From: Thermothielavioides terrestris NRRL 8126
Taxonomy: Eukaryota; Ascomycota; Sordariomycetes; Sordariales; Chaetomiaceae
Assembly: GCF_000226115.1 (NCBI RefSeq)
Contig: NC_016458.1
Location: forward strand, 7,350,001 to 7,414,000
Direction of reading: 5' to 3'
DNA length: 64,000 bases
The position numbers were made by a program, and so were the translations under genes. Below the pieces are notes generated by a model. That model saw only the letters and a program-made list of their open reading frames with translations, made no database searches and was not told the origin of the DNA. Shown piece by piece: positions 45,952 through 55,611 of the stretch; position 1 is the stretch's first letter, and every line of letters begins with the position of its first letter.

Positions 45952-47229
45952 CTACCGCCCGATGATCTCGCCGATGTCGATGTAGGCGGGCTCCCAGGGG
46001 CGGGCGTCCTCGGCGAGCATGTCGCTGGGCACGCGGACGTGCTCGCCGGGGCTGTAGAGGTACCAGGCCTTGAGGGCGTTCATGGCGGCCTTGGTGCGGG
46101 CGTGCTCGAGGCTCGGGCCGGCGGCCTCGCCGAGCTTGTCGCGGCCCGAGAAGATGCCGACGACGAAGACGGGGGTGCGCGAGGCGCGGCCCGTCTCGGA
46201 CAGCAGGCGCGCCACCGGCGGCTCGAAGTCCTCGCGCGCGCACAGCATGCGCAGCTCGCGCGTCGGGTTTTTGAAGCCGAACAGGCGCGCCACGTCGAGC
46301 GTGCGCGAGAGCACGTGCGCGCGGACGAAGGCGCGGGCCGGCTCGCGGCCGGCGTGCGCGTAGAGGGCGCCCACGACGGCGCGCGCGCAGTTGGCGTAGG
46401 CGCGCTCCGCCAGGGCGCGTGTCAGCTTGTTGCCGTACTCGGTGTCGGCGCGGCGGCTCATCTGGGCCAGCTCCTCGTCCGTGTGGACCAGCTCGCCGAA
46501 GTCGTCGTCGAACACCACGCGGCTGGCGATTCCGTGCCGCCAGTTGCGCTTCAGCACGTTCTCGTGCTCGGCGCGCGTGTACCCGAACCCGACGATGGCG
46601 TCGCCCGGCTTGTGCAGCGAGAACTGCAGGAGGCCCGGGTCGACCTCGCCGCCCGGCGCGGCGGCGTGCTCGATGCCCCACGAGCGCGCCACTTGGTGGA
46701 GCGACTGCTGGCCGGCGTAGCCTTTCATGGCGGCGAACAGGACGTTCATGGGCAGGCGCGGGTACCGGCACATGAGCCACTCGCTGACCTGGTAGTTGAT
46801 GAGGGCCTGGCCGACAAAAGCGAGGTTTGTGTTGTTGAACTGCGGGTTTTCGTCGGCGGAGGAGTCGACCAGCGCCCGGGCGAGCGTCTGGAGCGGCAGC
46901 TTTTCGGGGAGGGAGAGACGGGCATGCAGGGCGGCCAGCTTGGCCGACTCCAGGGCCCTTTGGGGCGGCGGTGATGGTAGGCTGGTCGCTCGCGGCGGGA
47001 GTTTCTCGAGAGGGGGAAAGCGCACGTGGTCTGTCCCATCGTAGTCGTCGGCGTCGTCTTCTACCGGGGGTATCTGGGGCACGGCAGCGGTTGTTGACTG
47101 ATTCCGCACGGCGGCGCACCTAGACGCTGCTGCCGGCCGGAGAGCGGCCCGCCGAGTCGGGGCCGAGGGGGCGCCCGGGCGAGCCAGGAGCATTTGGCCC
47201 GTCCATCGGTCGAGCCGTAACCTCTTCAT
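45952..47229 (-). CDS. MRPL3: Mitochondrial large ribosomal subunit protein mL44 (MRPL3-type)
   Basis: Structural protein of the mitochondrial 54S subunit, built on an inactive RNase III fold. Single exon, 425 aa, from the ATG at 47,229. A basic presequence (MKRLRLDRWTGQMLLARPG) leads into the RNase III-like domain. It includes ALVDSSADENPQFNNTNLAFVGQALINYQVSEWL, whose core I read as the family signature region (about residues 115-150), and continues to YANCARAVVGALYAHAGR. The acidic residues of active RNase III are not conserved. A C-terminal double-stranded RNA-binding-like domain follows (TPVFVVGIFSGRDKLGEAAG ... ARTKAAMNALKAWYLYSP). The frame stays open 76 codons upstream, but that part is low-complexity and follows no family pattern. 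Confidence 0.9.
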   Translation of the reverse strand: MKRLRLDRWTGQMLLARPGAPSAPTRRAALRPAAASRCAAVRNQSTTAAVPQIPPVEDDADDYDGTDHVRFPPLEKLPPRATSLPSPPPQRALESAKLAALHARLSLPEKLPLQTLARALVDSSADENPQFNNTNLAFVGQALINYQVSEWLMCRYPRLPMNVLFAAMKGYAGQQSLHQVARSWGIEHAAAPGGEVDPGLLQFSLHKPGDAIVGFGYTRAEHENVLKRNWRHGIASRVVFDDDFGELVHTDEELAQMSRRADTEYGNKLTRALAERAYANCARAVVGALYAHAGREPARAFVRAHVLSRTLDVARLFGFKNPTRELRMLCAREDFEPPVARLLSETGRASRTPVFVVGIFSGRDKLGEAAGPSLEHARTKAAMNALKAWYLYSPGEHVRVPSDMLAEDARPWEPAYIDIGEIIGR

Positions 47230-47714
47230 GGGCGGATATGTTTTGTGGAGGGGACCGGGGTTGGGGGAATGGAGCGGGCAATTCGGAGGGTTGTTACAGA
47301 AACCCGGTCGTGGATCGTAGACGGCGGGATGAAGATCGATTGCAATGGCGGACGGGTGGTGGTGGTGATCCGCCGGGTCCCGGGTCGCGTCTTGTCCAGT
47401 GCCTTCCTCCCAAAATCGGTCGCCGTCAAACACGGAGACGAAAAAAAGTTCTCCCACCCAAAGCCCAAGCTCCCGGCCGGATGGGGCCCACTGGGCGACA
47501 GGGGGTCTGCAGCCAACTCGGCTGACATAACTGCGCTTGGCACTCGGTATCTAACCATTCTGTTACGGTTCGTTACGCAATTCCCGCTGGCTCGTAACTG
47601 CTGGAGGTAACGAAGCAACCAACCCTTCATTCTCGCACCGCAATTGACGCTGGTTGAGCTTCAAACAACATCCGGCCCAAATCCATCTAGGTCTTTCCCA
47701 TCAAGCCAGTCACA
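47230..47714. promoter_or_regulatory. Divergent promoter region of two mitochondrial-protein genes
   Basis: 485 bp between the start codons of mL44 (-) and the small single-pass protein (+). Both are probably nuclear-encoded mitochondrial proteins, so a shared bidirectional promoter is possible. No motif is clear enough to name. Confidence 0.45.
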
Positions 47715-48238
47715 ATGGTATGTCTGCTCCGCGCAATTGACCCTCTATGCGGCTTGCTAACCGCGCTGTTGCGCTACAGGGCGGCGGTCGCAAGATCCCG
47801 TGAGTTTCCTCCGCCGGTGTTCCGCACCCGAAGAACCATCGACCGGCGCGACCCGACCACTTCGAGATCGCCCCCTCCGAATGCTAACCTCCACGCGCTT
47901 CGCAGCTATCCCAAACACGTCTGGTCACCGGCCGGTGGCTGGTACTCGCAGCCGGCGAACTGGAAGGCCAACACAGCCGCTTTTAGCCTCGTCATTTTCG
48001 GCATCACGGCCTGGTTGTGGAAGCTGAGCGCCGAGCTTGAATACCGCCACCACATGCCGGAGCCCGACCGCTTCTTCCCGAGCAGATAGTAGGTTATCTG
48101 GAATGCCTCTCTGTGGACTGGCAAGGCTAATTGCGTGTCTGCAACAGCTGGAGCAAACAGATCATCGAGTACGAGCGGGCGCAGAAGGAGAAGATGGAGA
48201 AGGAGAAGGCGAAGGCCGCAAACCAGAACGAGTCATGA
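47715..48238 (+). CDS. Small single-pass protein, probably an accessory subunit of mitochondrial complex I
   Basis: Four exons: 47,715-47,717 (ATG alone), 47,780-47,799 (20 nt), 47,906-48,088 and 48,148-48,238, giving 98 aa. Donors are GTATGT, GTGAGT and GTAGGT; acceptors are CAG. The protein starts MGGGRKIPYPKHVWSP, continues GGWYSQPANWKANT, and has one membrane span (FSLVIFGITAWLWKL). It ends in a charged helix (SWSKQIIEYERAQKEK). Size, short N-terminus without cleavable presequence, single span and charged tail match fungal accessory subunits of NADH:ubiquinone oxidoreductase (NDUFB6/NUO6.6-like). That assignment is from memory of family style and is less certain than the gene structure. 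It is divergent from mL44. Confidence 0.7.
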
Positions 48239-48630
48239 TGTTGTCGTGTCTGGCCCACGTGGTTCTCTTTTTCCTGTAGTATACATGAAGATTTCTCACG
48301 TGTGCTGCATAGAGAAACACTGGGATCAAGCCGGCCCAACCTGGATGTGTTGTTCCTTACCAGCGAGCTGTTCTCGCGCCGTCTCCCGCCCTCTTTGTTC
48401 ATCTTCGAGACAATTAGCTTGTGCCACCTTGAGCTTTCTTCACAGTTCAACGCGACTCTTCTCCAACGGTCGCGGCGACATTTCGCATTTCTATATTAAC
48501 TCTGTCTCAATCCAGACCCGGTCCAGCTCGTCCCTGTCTTTGGTCTCATAACTCCATCCGCAACCCCCCTCCCCTCCCTCCACCCACCTTCTATTCAGAG
48601 CAACACAACCCCAAACCTCCTCTCCCAACA
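48239..48630. promoter_or_regulatory. Intergenic region and C/T-rich leader of the RING gene
   Basis: 392 bp. A strongly pyrimidine-rich stretch at about 48,545-48,625 directly precedes the ATG at 48,631, as in many highly transcribed fungal genes. No other feature is seen. Confidence 0.4.
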
Positions 48631-48755
48631 ATGGCTGACCAAACCCAGCAGACGGGCTGCTACGTCCCGGACCCGAAGTACACCTTCCTCTTCGCGCCCC
48701 CTTCCCAACCGGCCATCATCTGTGCAATCTGCACCGAGTCCGTGCTAACACTCCC

Positions 48756-48817
<62 letters not shown>

Positions 48818-49314
48818 AGAACCCGTCGACGGCCATCCGCGTCATCGAAGACAGCGACCCGACGATGCTCCCGTGCGGCCACGTCTTCGGCACGCTCTGC
48901 CTGCTGGAGTGGCTGCGCGACCACGACACGTGCCCGGCCTGCCGCTTCACGCTGCGCTACGAGCTGTGCGGGCACGCGATGGCGCCGCGGCGGCTGACGC
49001 GCGAGAACGTCCTGTTCGTGACGCCCTTGTCGCGATCTGCTGCAGCAGCAGCAGGAGGAGGAGGAGGAGGAGGCAATGGTGATGGGAACGGGAACGGGAA
49101 AGCGGCGGCGGGGGGGCTATTAGTGCCGCCGCAATGCGTGCCGTGCCGGCGCGAGACGAACCTCACCGTCGCGAGGGAGCTGTTGATGCCGCTGGCGCAG
49201 AAATACTACCAGCTGAAGGAGGAAGGGGAGAAGAGTGTCCAGCTGGAGCTGCTGGAGGCGGCGATGGATGAAGTGCTGGATGGGCTCGTCCCGAAGGAGG
49301 AGGGGACGTGGTGA
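48631..49314 (+). CDS. RING-finger protein with polymorphic-looking polySer insert
   Basis: Probable E3 ubiquitin ligase; substrate unknown. Single exon, 227 aa. The RING has C31-x2-C34, a 47-residue loop, C82-G-H84, then VFGTLC90, and C101-x2-C104 (TCPACR). The position normally filled by the fifth ligand is Gly87; CGHVFG followed by CL-x-WL is a pattern I know from other fungal RINGs. The loop contains 20 serines encoded by a pure (AGC)20 tract. A Gly/Asn-rich low-complexity region near residues 135-160 follows. A second Cys pair (CVPCRR) and a C-terminal helix (LLEAAMDEVLDGLV) end the protein. Start: the only ATG before the RING in this frame. Confidence 0.75.
48757..48816 (+). repeat. (AGC)20 trinucleotide microsatellite
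   Basis: Twenty uninterrupted AGC units lie in frame inside the RING protein gene and encode Ser43-Ser62. Perfect tracts of this length usually vary between strains. Confidence 0.95.
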
Positions 49315-50192
49315 GTACCCAATGATGATGTGAATCGGTTGCCAGTCGAAAGGGCCAACGTCGCTAGGTAGGTGTGCGCGTAAGTGGTGAACGGAGTTTT
49401 TCAGAAAATAAGAGGTAGGTAAGGGGTCTGGATCCATCCAGTTGACCGCAGCTCACAAGCAACATAACTACCTAGGTACCTAGCACAGTAGGTAGCCACA
49501 TTCATACAACACAAAAGCCTGCAGAGATGTCGTCGTGCCATGCAGGACCTACTCTCGGCTAGGACTCTTGAAGTGACTCTTGAAGCGACGCAATAAACCG
49601 AACTGAGAAAATTCATGACACATGCCCGACGAGAACATCAGCCCTCGTTTAGCCGCCGAGCCTCCATCTGGCTGCTATGTTGCTCTGCCTTCTCAACTCT
49701 TGACCCAACAAACACAACCGTCAGGTCCGAGTTGTTGATCATGTAACCCTGATCTTTTACAGGCCAACTAACCTCCCGGATCCAAGTATATATCAACAAC
49801 GAACAATGATAGGCGGCAACCCGCCCAACGAACGAGCTGTCCACATACTTCGCTAAGCTACACGTGCGCCCGGCACGGACTGGATGGAATGGGCAGCCGA
49901 GCCAGACAAGCAAGTTAGTTCAATGTGGCATGACAGCCTGTGTTTTGGCAACGCAATCCATTTCGCGGGTATAAAGTGTCCCAACCGCAAAAGCAAGCTA
50001 TGATACAGGAAAACATATGCTCCCGGCCCGATTCCCTGCCCAACCAAACCCGATATAAAGTACGCCTGCTGTCTGTGACCCGGCCTGCCTCATCATCCCA
50101 CATACATCGCATCGCATCGCATCGCATTGCACTGCATTGCCCTCGCTCGGTGGGAGGCGTAGCAACCCAACCAGTTCGCTCTCCCAGCAACC
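49315..50192. other. Convergent intergenic region
   Basis: 878 bp between the RING gene stop (+) and the PPH3 stop (-). A short CATCG pentamer repeat (about four copies) lies near 50,106-50,128, followed by a CATTG variant. Nothing else is recognised. Confidence 0.45.
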
Positions 50193-51793
50193 TCACAAGA
50201 AGTAGTCCGCCACCGGCTTCTTCGCCGGCATCCCGCGCGAGTCCTGCGGCGCCGCCTGGAAGACGCGGTACCTCCTGGCCGGGCCAGCCCTCTGAGCAAA
50301 CCAATCGCCGCCGTCCATCAGCGGTTGCCTAAGCCCCCCTCCCGCACCACCGGCGGCGGCGGCGGCGGCAGCAGCAGCGCCTCCATCGCTGCGACCCACA
50401 TCGCCATTACTCCTGGCCAGCACGCCCAGGCCGGACTCGTCCTCGCACAGCTCGAGCAGGGCGGCGACGTTGCCGCAGCGGTAGCAGTAGTTGGGGGCGG
50501 ACCAGACGGTGACGATGCTGGCGTCGAACATCTCCTTGAAGCCCTCCATGACGAGCTGGTGGGCGCGGGCGATCAGGCTGAGGTCGTTGCGGTGGTTGAA
50601 GACCTTGACGATGTCGGCGCCGAACAGGAAGCCGGCGCCGCGCGGCGACAGCCCCCACCCGTCGATCTCGTCCGGGTCCGACCACAGCAGGTCGCACATG
50701 GCGCCCTCGTGCGGCACCTCCTGCTTGCGGTCCAGCAGGCGGATCTTATCCACCTTGTCGATCAGCGGGCTGAGCCCGCCGTGCACGCAGAGCACCGCCC
50801 CCGCCGGGTTGCCGATCGAGCCGGAGCTGGAGCCGGACGCGCCGGAGCCCGGCGGGCCGGTCTTGGTTGGCGGGGACGGGATTGGGGAGGTGCTGTTGGT
50901 TCCGTTGCTCATGGACGCCGCCGACGCGCCGCCGTTGGGTGGGGCGGCCCGGCCTTGCGCGCCGTTCTTTTGCCGGAGAAAGCGGGAGATGACCTGCCCG
51001 TCGGAGCTGTGCACCTCGATCTCGATGTCCTCGCCGTCTGCCGCCGCGGGCTGGCCGTCGCTTCTGGGGAGGGTGTTGGAGGCGCCGAGCACGATGGCGC
51101 CCAGCGCGAGGTAGTCGAAGACGTCGCAGCAATAGCGCCAGACGTTGGCGCTGCCGTACTTGCGCAGGCACTCGTCGTAGAAGCCGTAGACGGTGGTGAT
51201 CTGCCGCGACTCATGGTTGCCGCGGATGAGCGTCATGCGGTCGGGATAGCGGACTTTGAGGCAGAGGAGGAGGAGGAAGGTCTCGAGCGAGTAGAAGCCG
51301 CGATCGACGAAGTCGCCTGGTTGCAGACATGCAACTGTCAGATGTTGAAAGAAAAGGCAAACAGAAAGACCACCAAGAGCCATGACTTGCGATGCGTACC
51401 CATGAAAAGATAATTTGTGTCGGGAACGTCACCGCCCACGCGGAACAGCTCCATCAGGTCGTGGAACTGGCCGTGGATGTCGCCGCATATCTGCGCATGC
51501 AGTTAGACCTCGATCCGGGCACACACAACTCCCCGCAAGCAGCGCAAAGGGGGAGGGGAAACTTTGCATACTGTTACTGGCGCGTTGACCGTGACGACGT
51601 TCCCCTCCTCGATCAGCAGCTCCCTCGCCTTGTGGCAGAGCTCGCGAACTTCGGCTTCGGGTATCGGCCGGCATGCTCGCAGTTGGGCAATCGCCCTGGC
51701 GACCAACATCCAGCATTAGTCATCCTAATATCCGAGGAGCTTTTGCGATCGAGGCGAATGTGTGTATACTACTTACCTGTCGAGGTCGCTCAT
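50193..51793 (-). CDS. PPH3: Serine/threonine protein phosphatase PP4 catalytic subunit
   Basis: Metallophosphatase of the PP2A-like group that acts in DNA-damage recovery and other signalling in the nucleus and cytosol. Minus-strand exons: 51,793-51,777, 51,695-51,572, 51,490-51,400 and 51,316-50,193 (451 aa). The start [19 protein letters not shown] and the end [15 protein letters not shown] are diagnostic of PP4 (animal PP4c is 307 aa). Metal-ligand motifs are intact: GDIHGQ (50-55), GDFVDRG (78-84), GNHES (110-114), CVHGG (about 254-258), and later RAHQLVMEG and [11 protein letters not shown]. Two in-frame insertions make it longer: about 93 residues of Ser/Gly/Pro-rich sequence (about 157-250) before CVHGG, and about 55 residues with polyAla/Gly near the C-terminus. 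Neither has splice sites that would remove it cleanly. Confidence 0.95.
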
Positions 51794-52188
51794 GATGAGG
51801 GCGCTTGCCGGTTCCCGCGCAAGTGGCGGACGGCTATCGGCGATCCGGGTGCAACAGAGGCAGGCTGGTTGGGAAATAAAAAGCCTAAGAACTACAGAGT
51901 GGATAAAAAAACCCATAAAAAACAACTTCACCGAGGTGTCATTTTGCGGATGTTGCGCGACGCCCTGTCCTGCGGCATAGAGCGTCTTAAATCACAAACT
52001 CAACGACCCGACGTTGAAGAAGGCATCGTTGATGTTTGTGCCTGTTGACTATACCTTTGCCGCAGGCAGTTTTGCCGCCCGCATGCATTGCATCTCGCAG
52101 GTCGCAGCCCCGAGGCACACAAGATGTGGCCCGTGCACAGGCGGCTCATCGCACGAAATGGGGATACGACCCTAACCCCAAGCCGTCT
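51794..52188. promoter_or_regulatory. PPH3 5' region
   Basis: 395 bp between the PPH3 start and the stop of the ALO remnant. It must contain the PPH3 promoter. A poly-A-rich patch occurs near 51,896-51,925. Nothing else is seen. Confidence 0.4.
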
Positions 52189-52482
52189 TCAGCCTCCCTT
52201 CGCAGGCTCGCGCGCGAAGAACCCAACCTCCTCCAACGGCAGCCTCTCGATCTCCTCCCCCTCGCCGCCCGCGGAAGAACACTCGCCCAGGAGATATCTG
52301 CGGTGCCACGGCCCGACAAACATGCCCTCCGGGTCCACCGCGTCTCGCACCTGGCGGAACGCCCTCCAGTCGTCGCCGTACCAGGAGGCGAACTCGTCCG
52401 GCGACACGGTGAACGTCTTGGCCCAGTGCGGCCGGCCGCCCAGGTCGCGCATCAGCCACTCGAAGGCGGCGTAGTAGCGCTC
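52189..52482 (-). pseudogene. 3' remnant of D-arabinono-1,4-lactone oxidase
   Basis: The intact enzyme is a mitochondrial FAD-dependent aldonolactone oxidase making D-erythroascorbate. Only about 97 C-terminal codons remain: RYYAAFEWLMRDLGGRPHW, AKTF, a YGDDW-x-FR stretch, VRDAVDPEGMFVG and WHRR, then an acidic tail to the stop at 52,189. GGRPHWAK and DP-x-GMF are hallmarks of this family's C-terminal domain. Similarity ends abruptly at about 52,482. Sequence beyond that on the same strand is the antisense of another gene, so the FAD-binding domain is missing. The remnant itself has no internal stop, so the truncation may be recent. Confidence 0.75.
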
Positions 52483-52491
52483 CGTTCGCAG

Positions 52492-53386
52492 GGATTCAAC
52501 GGGGTAGGCTTCGGCAACCTGAACCTGAACGGCCTGGTTGTCGGCGGTCTCAATCTCGGCAGCGTCGACCTCGGAAACCAGGATGCCGTCGCTCAGGCCA
52601 TCCTGGCAATGCTCGAGAGCCTGTGCCTGGCCAATGCCCTTAGTCTGAACAGCATCCTCAGCCTCGGCCTCGACAACGATGTGGAGATGTTCCTCCAGCT
52701 CGCGCAGCTGATGGAGCTGGAGCAGCTTGGATTTTTGAATCTGGGAGGCATCCAGTCGCTGTTCAACTCGGGCCTGGTCCTCGGAAGCTTCAATCTGGGT
52801 AGGTTGTTGTTTATTGGTTTGCTCTCGCCACGTCCCTGCCCGGATGACTGACGTGCCCTTCCCGACAGGCGTCTTCAAGCGCGAGGTCTCTGAGGCCAGG
52901 AAGACCATGAAGCGCACCAAACTGCGGCGCGAGCAGAAGGTCAAGCGGCAGTGTGCCGTCGGGACGGGCTCGGTCAACTCTGGGGCCTCCGGCCAGCAAG
53001 GACAAGCATCCGTCACCATCGCCACGGCACCCAACCTGGGCGTTTCCGCTACTTCAACTACCTCAACTGCTGCGGCGTCGGTTACCTCGGTTGCAACGTC
53101 GCCCGTTGCCGCCGGGAACGCCGCGTCCGTGACGTCCGCTGCCAGCGCGGCGACGTCGACTGCTGTTGCTGCTGCTAGCGCCTCAGCGGACGTTTCCTCG
53201 GCTTCCGATGCTGCTACCAGCGCGACTTCTGCCGCGGTCGCCGCCCCTGCTACAGAGGCCGCTTCTGTTCCTGCTGCTGCTGCTTCGGTTGTTGGCTCTG
53301 CCGCTTCCGCCCCTGCCGCAGCGGCTACTTCTACGGCAGCTACAGCTGTCGGTGGTGCCGACAGCCTGTCCGATCTCACGCGCTGA
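52492..53386 (+). pseudogene. 5'-truncated gene of a Leu/Asn-rich secreted-protein family
   Basis: Two exons (about 52,492-52,798 and 52,869-53,386) are joined by a phase-1 intron (donor GTAGGT, acceptor ACAG). Exon A encodes a Leu/Asn/Gly-rich stretch (FNGVGFGNLNLNGLVVGG, later FLNLGGIQSLF and GSFNLG). Exon B starts VFKREVSEARKTMKR, a basic segment with possible Kex2-type KR/RR sites, and continues into about 130 residues rich in Ala, Ser, Thr and Val. The same plan, including a phase-1 intron at the end of the Leu-rich part, is seen in the intact gene at 55,612-56,392. Here no signal peptide or start can be found. Going upstream, the sequence turns into the antisense of the ALO remnant at about 52,482-52,492. 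An upstream frame does stay open to 52,036, so a chimeric product cannot be excluded. Confidence 0.6.
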
Positions 53387-55611
53387 GGGGGTTACTTGGG
53401 ATCTGATCGGTTGCTGTGGGGATTTGTCCAGTAGTTAAGGGAATTGTGGGCTGTGGAGTGTTTTACACAGTGCCTTAGACCTGTGCGCGTTCCGTTTTGA
53501 GTGGCCTTCAGCTTCACTGGGAAGTCGTTACTTGGGAAAAGATGTAGTGTACTTGACTTTAGGCTGACGTGATATCCGGTAATTTCATTTATTCTGCTTT
53601 CACCATTTGCTTCCAGCCTCGGATGGGCTTGGTGTTGCTGTTTTGCGACAGGTGAGGATGAATTAAAGCTTCCAAGGTTGGGATGAAATCCAGAACCAGG
53701 AGTTGCTAATTTTGGGCATGACACTTAGTTACTCATCCGAGCACTCGTTTTTGCGGCCGATATCAAGAAGCGTGACCCTATTTTGGGATTGCTGGTCAAC
53801 TGGTGCAGTGGTCTAAAGTTCGAGGTGAGCTCACAGACCCTCCTTCTAACTGCCCATTTCTGCGAGATATCAGTCCCCCTCAGTCCGGAATCAGCGACGT
53901 TCCGGTAGACCACCAATCCCCATTTGGCCTTCCCACTTAAGCGAGGCACCCGAGGCACCGGATGTTCACCACTGCACAATGCCATTGACAGGAACTGCTT
54001 CACATGTGCCCGAGCGCAAAGATCCGTGTTGCAGCTGCACGGCAAACGGTCAGAAGTCGAAATGGACCAATCAAAAGACACGTCTGTCTGCCCCGACTTT
54101 TCTTGGCATCCTGCAAGGTGCCAAGCGTGGGATGTTGCGTTCAGGAGGGTTGAAACAGGGCTGCATCAACTCGGCAATCGGATGGCAGACTACCTGAACT
54201 AAGCTTAATCCAGCATCTCATTCAACGTGGGATGCCATGGATGATGACGTCTCTATGGAGCTGGAACCTTCCAATCAAGGTGCGATTATGACCGAAAGCC
54301 CCGGCTGCTTATCCAGAAGGGAAGGCACAACTGTGAGTGTGCAAGCAGGCAGAAATGGCGTTGTCTGGGGCCAGAAAGCCAGCAGATCTTGGACTCGAGC
54401 TACCTTACCTCCGCAGCTCTCTGCCCGTTTCCATCCATACCCTGACCCGGACTGTCCGGCGACTTCCCCTCTCTCTACCCAAGTTTGGTCCTCAATCTAA
54501 GCCTCTCGAGCGCTTTGCTCCGTCGCTCCGTCGAAACACTTCGAAACTGGGTACCTGCCCATCCTCGACGTCGATCAGGGTGAGCTCGCCGAGTCCCTCG
54601 CCCAAGCCGAGATACAGCTGCTCTGCAACCGTACCTTCGGCTTCCGACGGGATCTAGGCCTCTCCCCATAGACGCCCCTGGCCGGACGAGGTGTATCCCG
54701 TCCTCACCCCCAAGCTCCCCGGCCGCCGCCGCACACCCTCCGTGACAGGTGTATACCGTGTGGTCCAACGTCTCGAGGACTCCCGCTGCCTAGTGTACAG
54801 CTGACTTCGGATCATCTCATGAACGCCGGGCTGTCGTGTTTCTCTTGGCGTCATCCTAGCATGGGCTCGGCCGTGCACCGTTCCGTGCCATGATGTTGCA
54901 GTAGTCTCGAGTGCTTCTCGATTACCCACCCTCCTGGCCAGCGTACATTTATTGGAAACCCCCATGCTTGTTTTGTCCCGGACGAGACTCCTTGGTCTAG
55001 ACACACTCTAGCCTCTCGTGGCCCTGCGTCATCCGCCCATCCCGGCACATCATGAGGACCCTGGCCATGGTGTTTTACCCGGCAGCCTCCGTCTAGTGAC
55101 GCCTGACACCTGACACGCGCCGGATGGCTGTTCGCCCTGCCTTCCGAAATATACGTGCCACTCCTGAATTCTTGGCGCGCGGCTCCCGCTCATGCCGTAC
55201 CATTGACCGTTCGACAGACGCCCGGCATCCGTCCTGTGAGAACTCGACATATAAGCTGACCGGACTGCCCGTGGTTCAGGGTATTTGTTTCTTCATCCCA
55301 CTCCCCACTCTAGCCTCCTAAGCCCTCGGTCAATCACCTTCAGTCGTTCATTCAGAGGTAAGCTCGACCATCACGGCTCTCAGCAATGAGCATTCGAGAC
55401 ACTGACAGCGTATGGATCACAGCTGTGCTCGCTGTTCGCTTCCACTCCTTCTGTTTCTTGAACATCCTTGAGGTATGTTGATGAAGACACGTTCCTAAAA
55501 CTTCAAAACGGATCAGTTGCTGACTTTCACAACGAACAGCTGTGCTCTTAAACTCTAATCCTTTAATCTGCGATTTACGCCGAGTCGTTCACTCTCCGCA
55601 CATTAGCAAAG
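53387..55611. other. 2.2-kb region between the two secreted-protein paralogs
   Basis: It probably holds the 3' UTR of the first copy and the promoter of the second. A coding-like stretch with a stop at 54,671 (about 54,501-54,671, + strand; LDVDQGELAESLAQAEIQ) may be a decayed gene fragment. The TATA-like box and possible 5' UTR intron are listed separately. No intact gene is recognised. Confidence 0.45.
55250..55255 (+). promoter_or_regulatory. Candidate TATA box of the secreted-protein gene
   Basis: TATAAG lies about 360 bp before the ATG, in a region otherwise GC-rich. C/T-rich sequence about 40-60 bp downstream would suit a transcription start. A candidate 5' UTR intron follows: donor GTAAGC at 55,358 and acceptor CAG at about 55,539. 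This is consistent with, but does not prove, a strongly expressed gene. Confidence 0.35.

Noticed and set aside
50325..51413. 362-codon + strand frame
   Set aside because: Antisense shadow of PPH3, whose splice sites and conserved motifs explain the region.
52189..53379. 396-codon minus frame joining Ala/Val-rich sequence to the ALO C-terminus as one protein
   Set aside because: Its upstream two thirds are antisense to the secreted-protein exons, which have a clean intron and a paralog. Only the last 97 or so codons carry ALO similarity.
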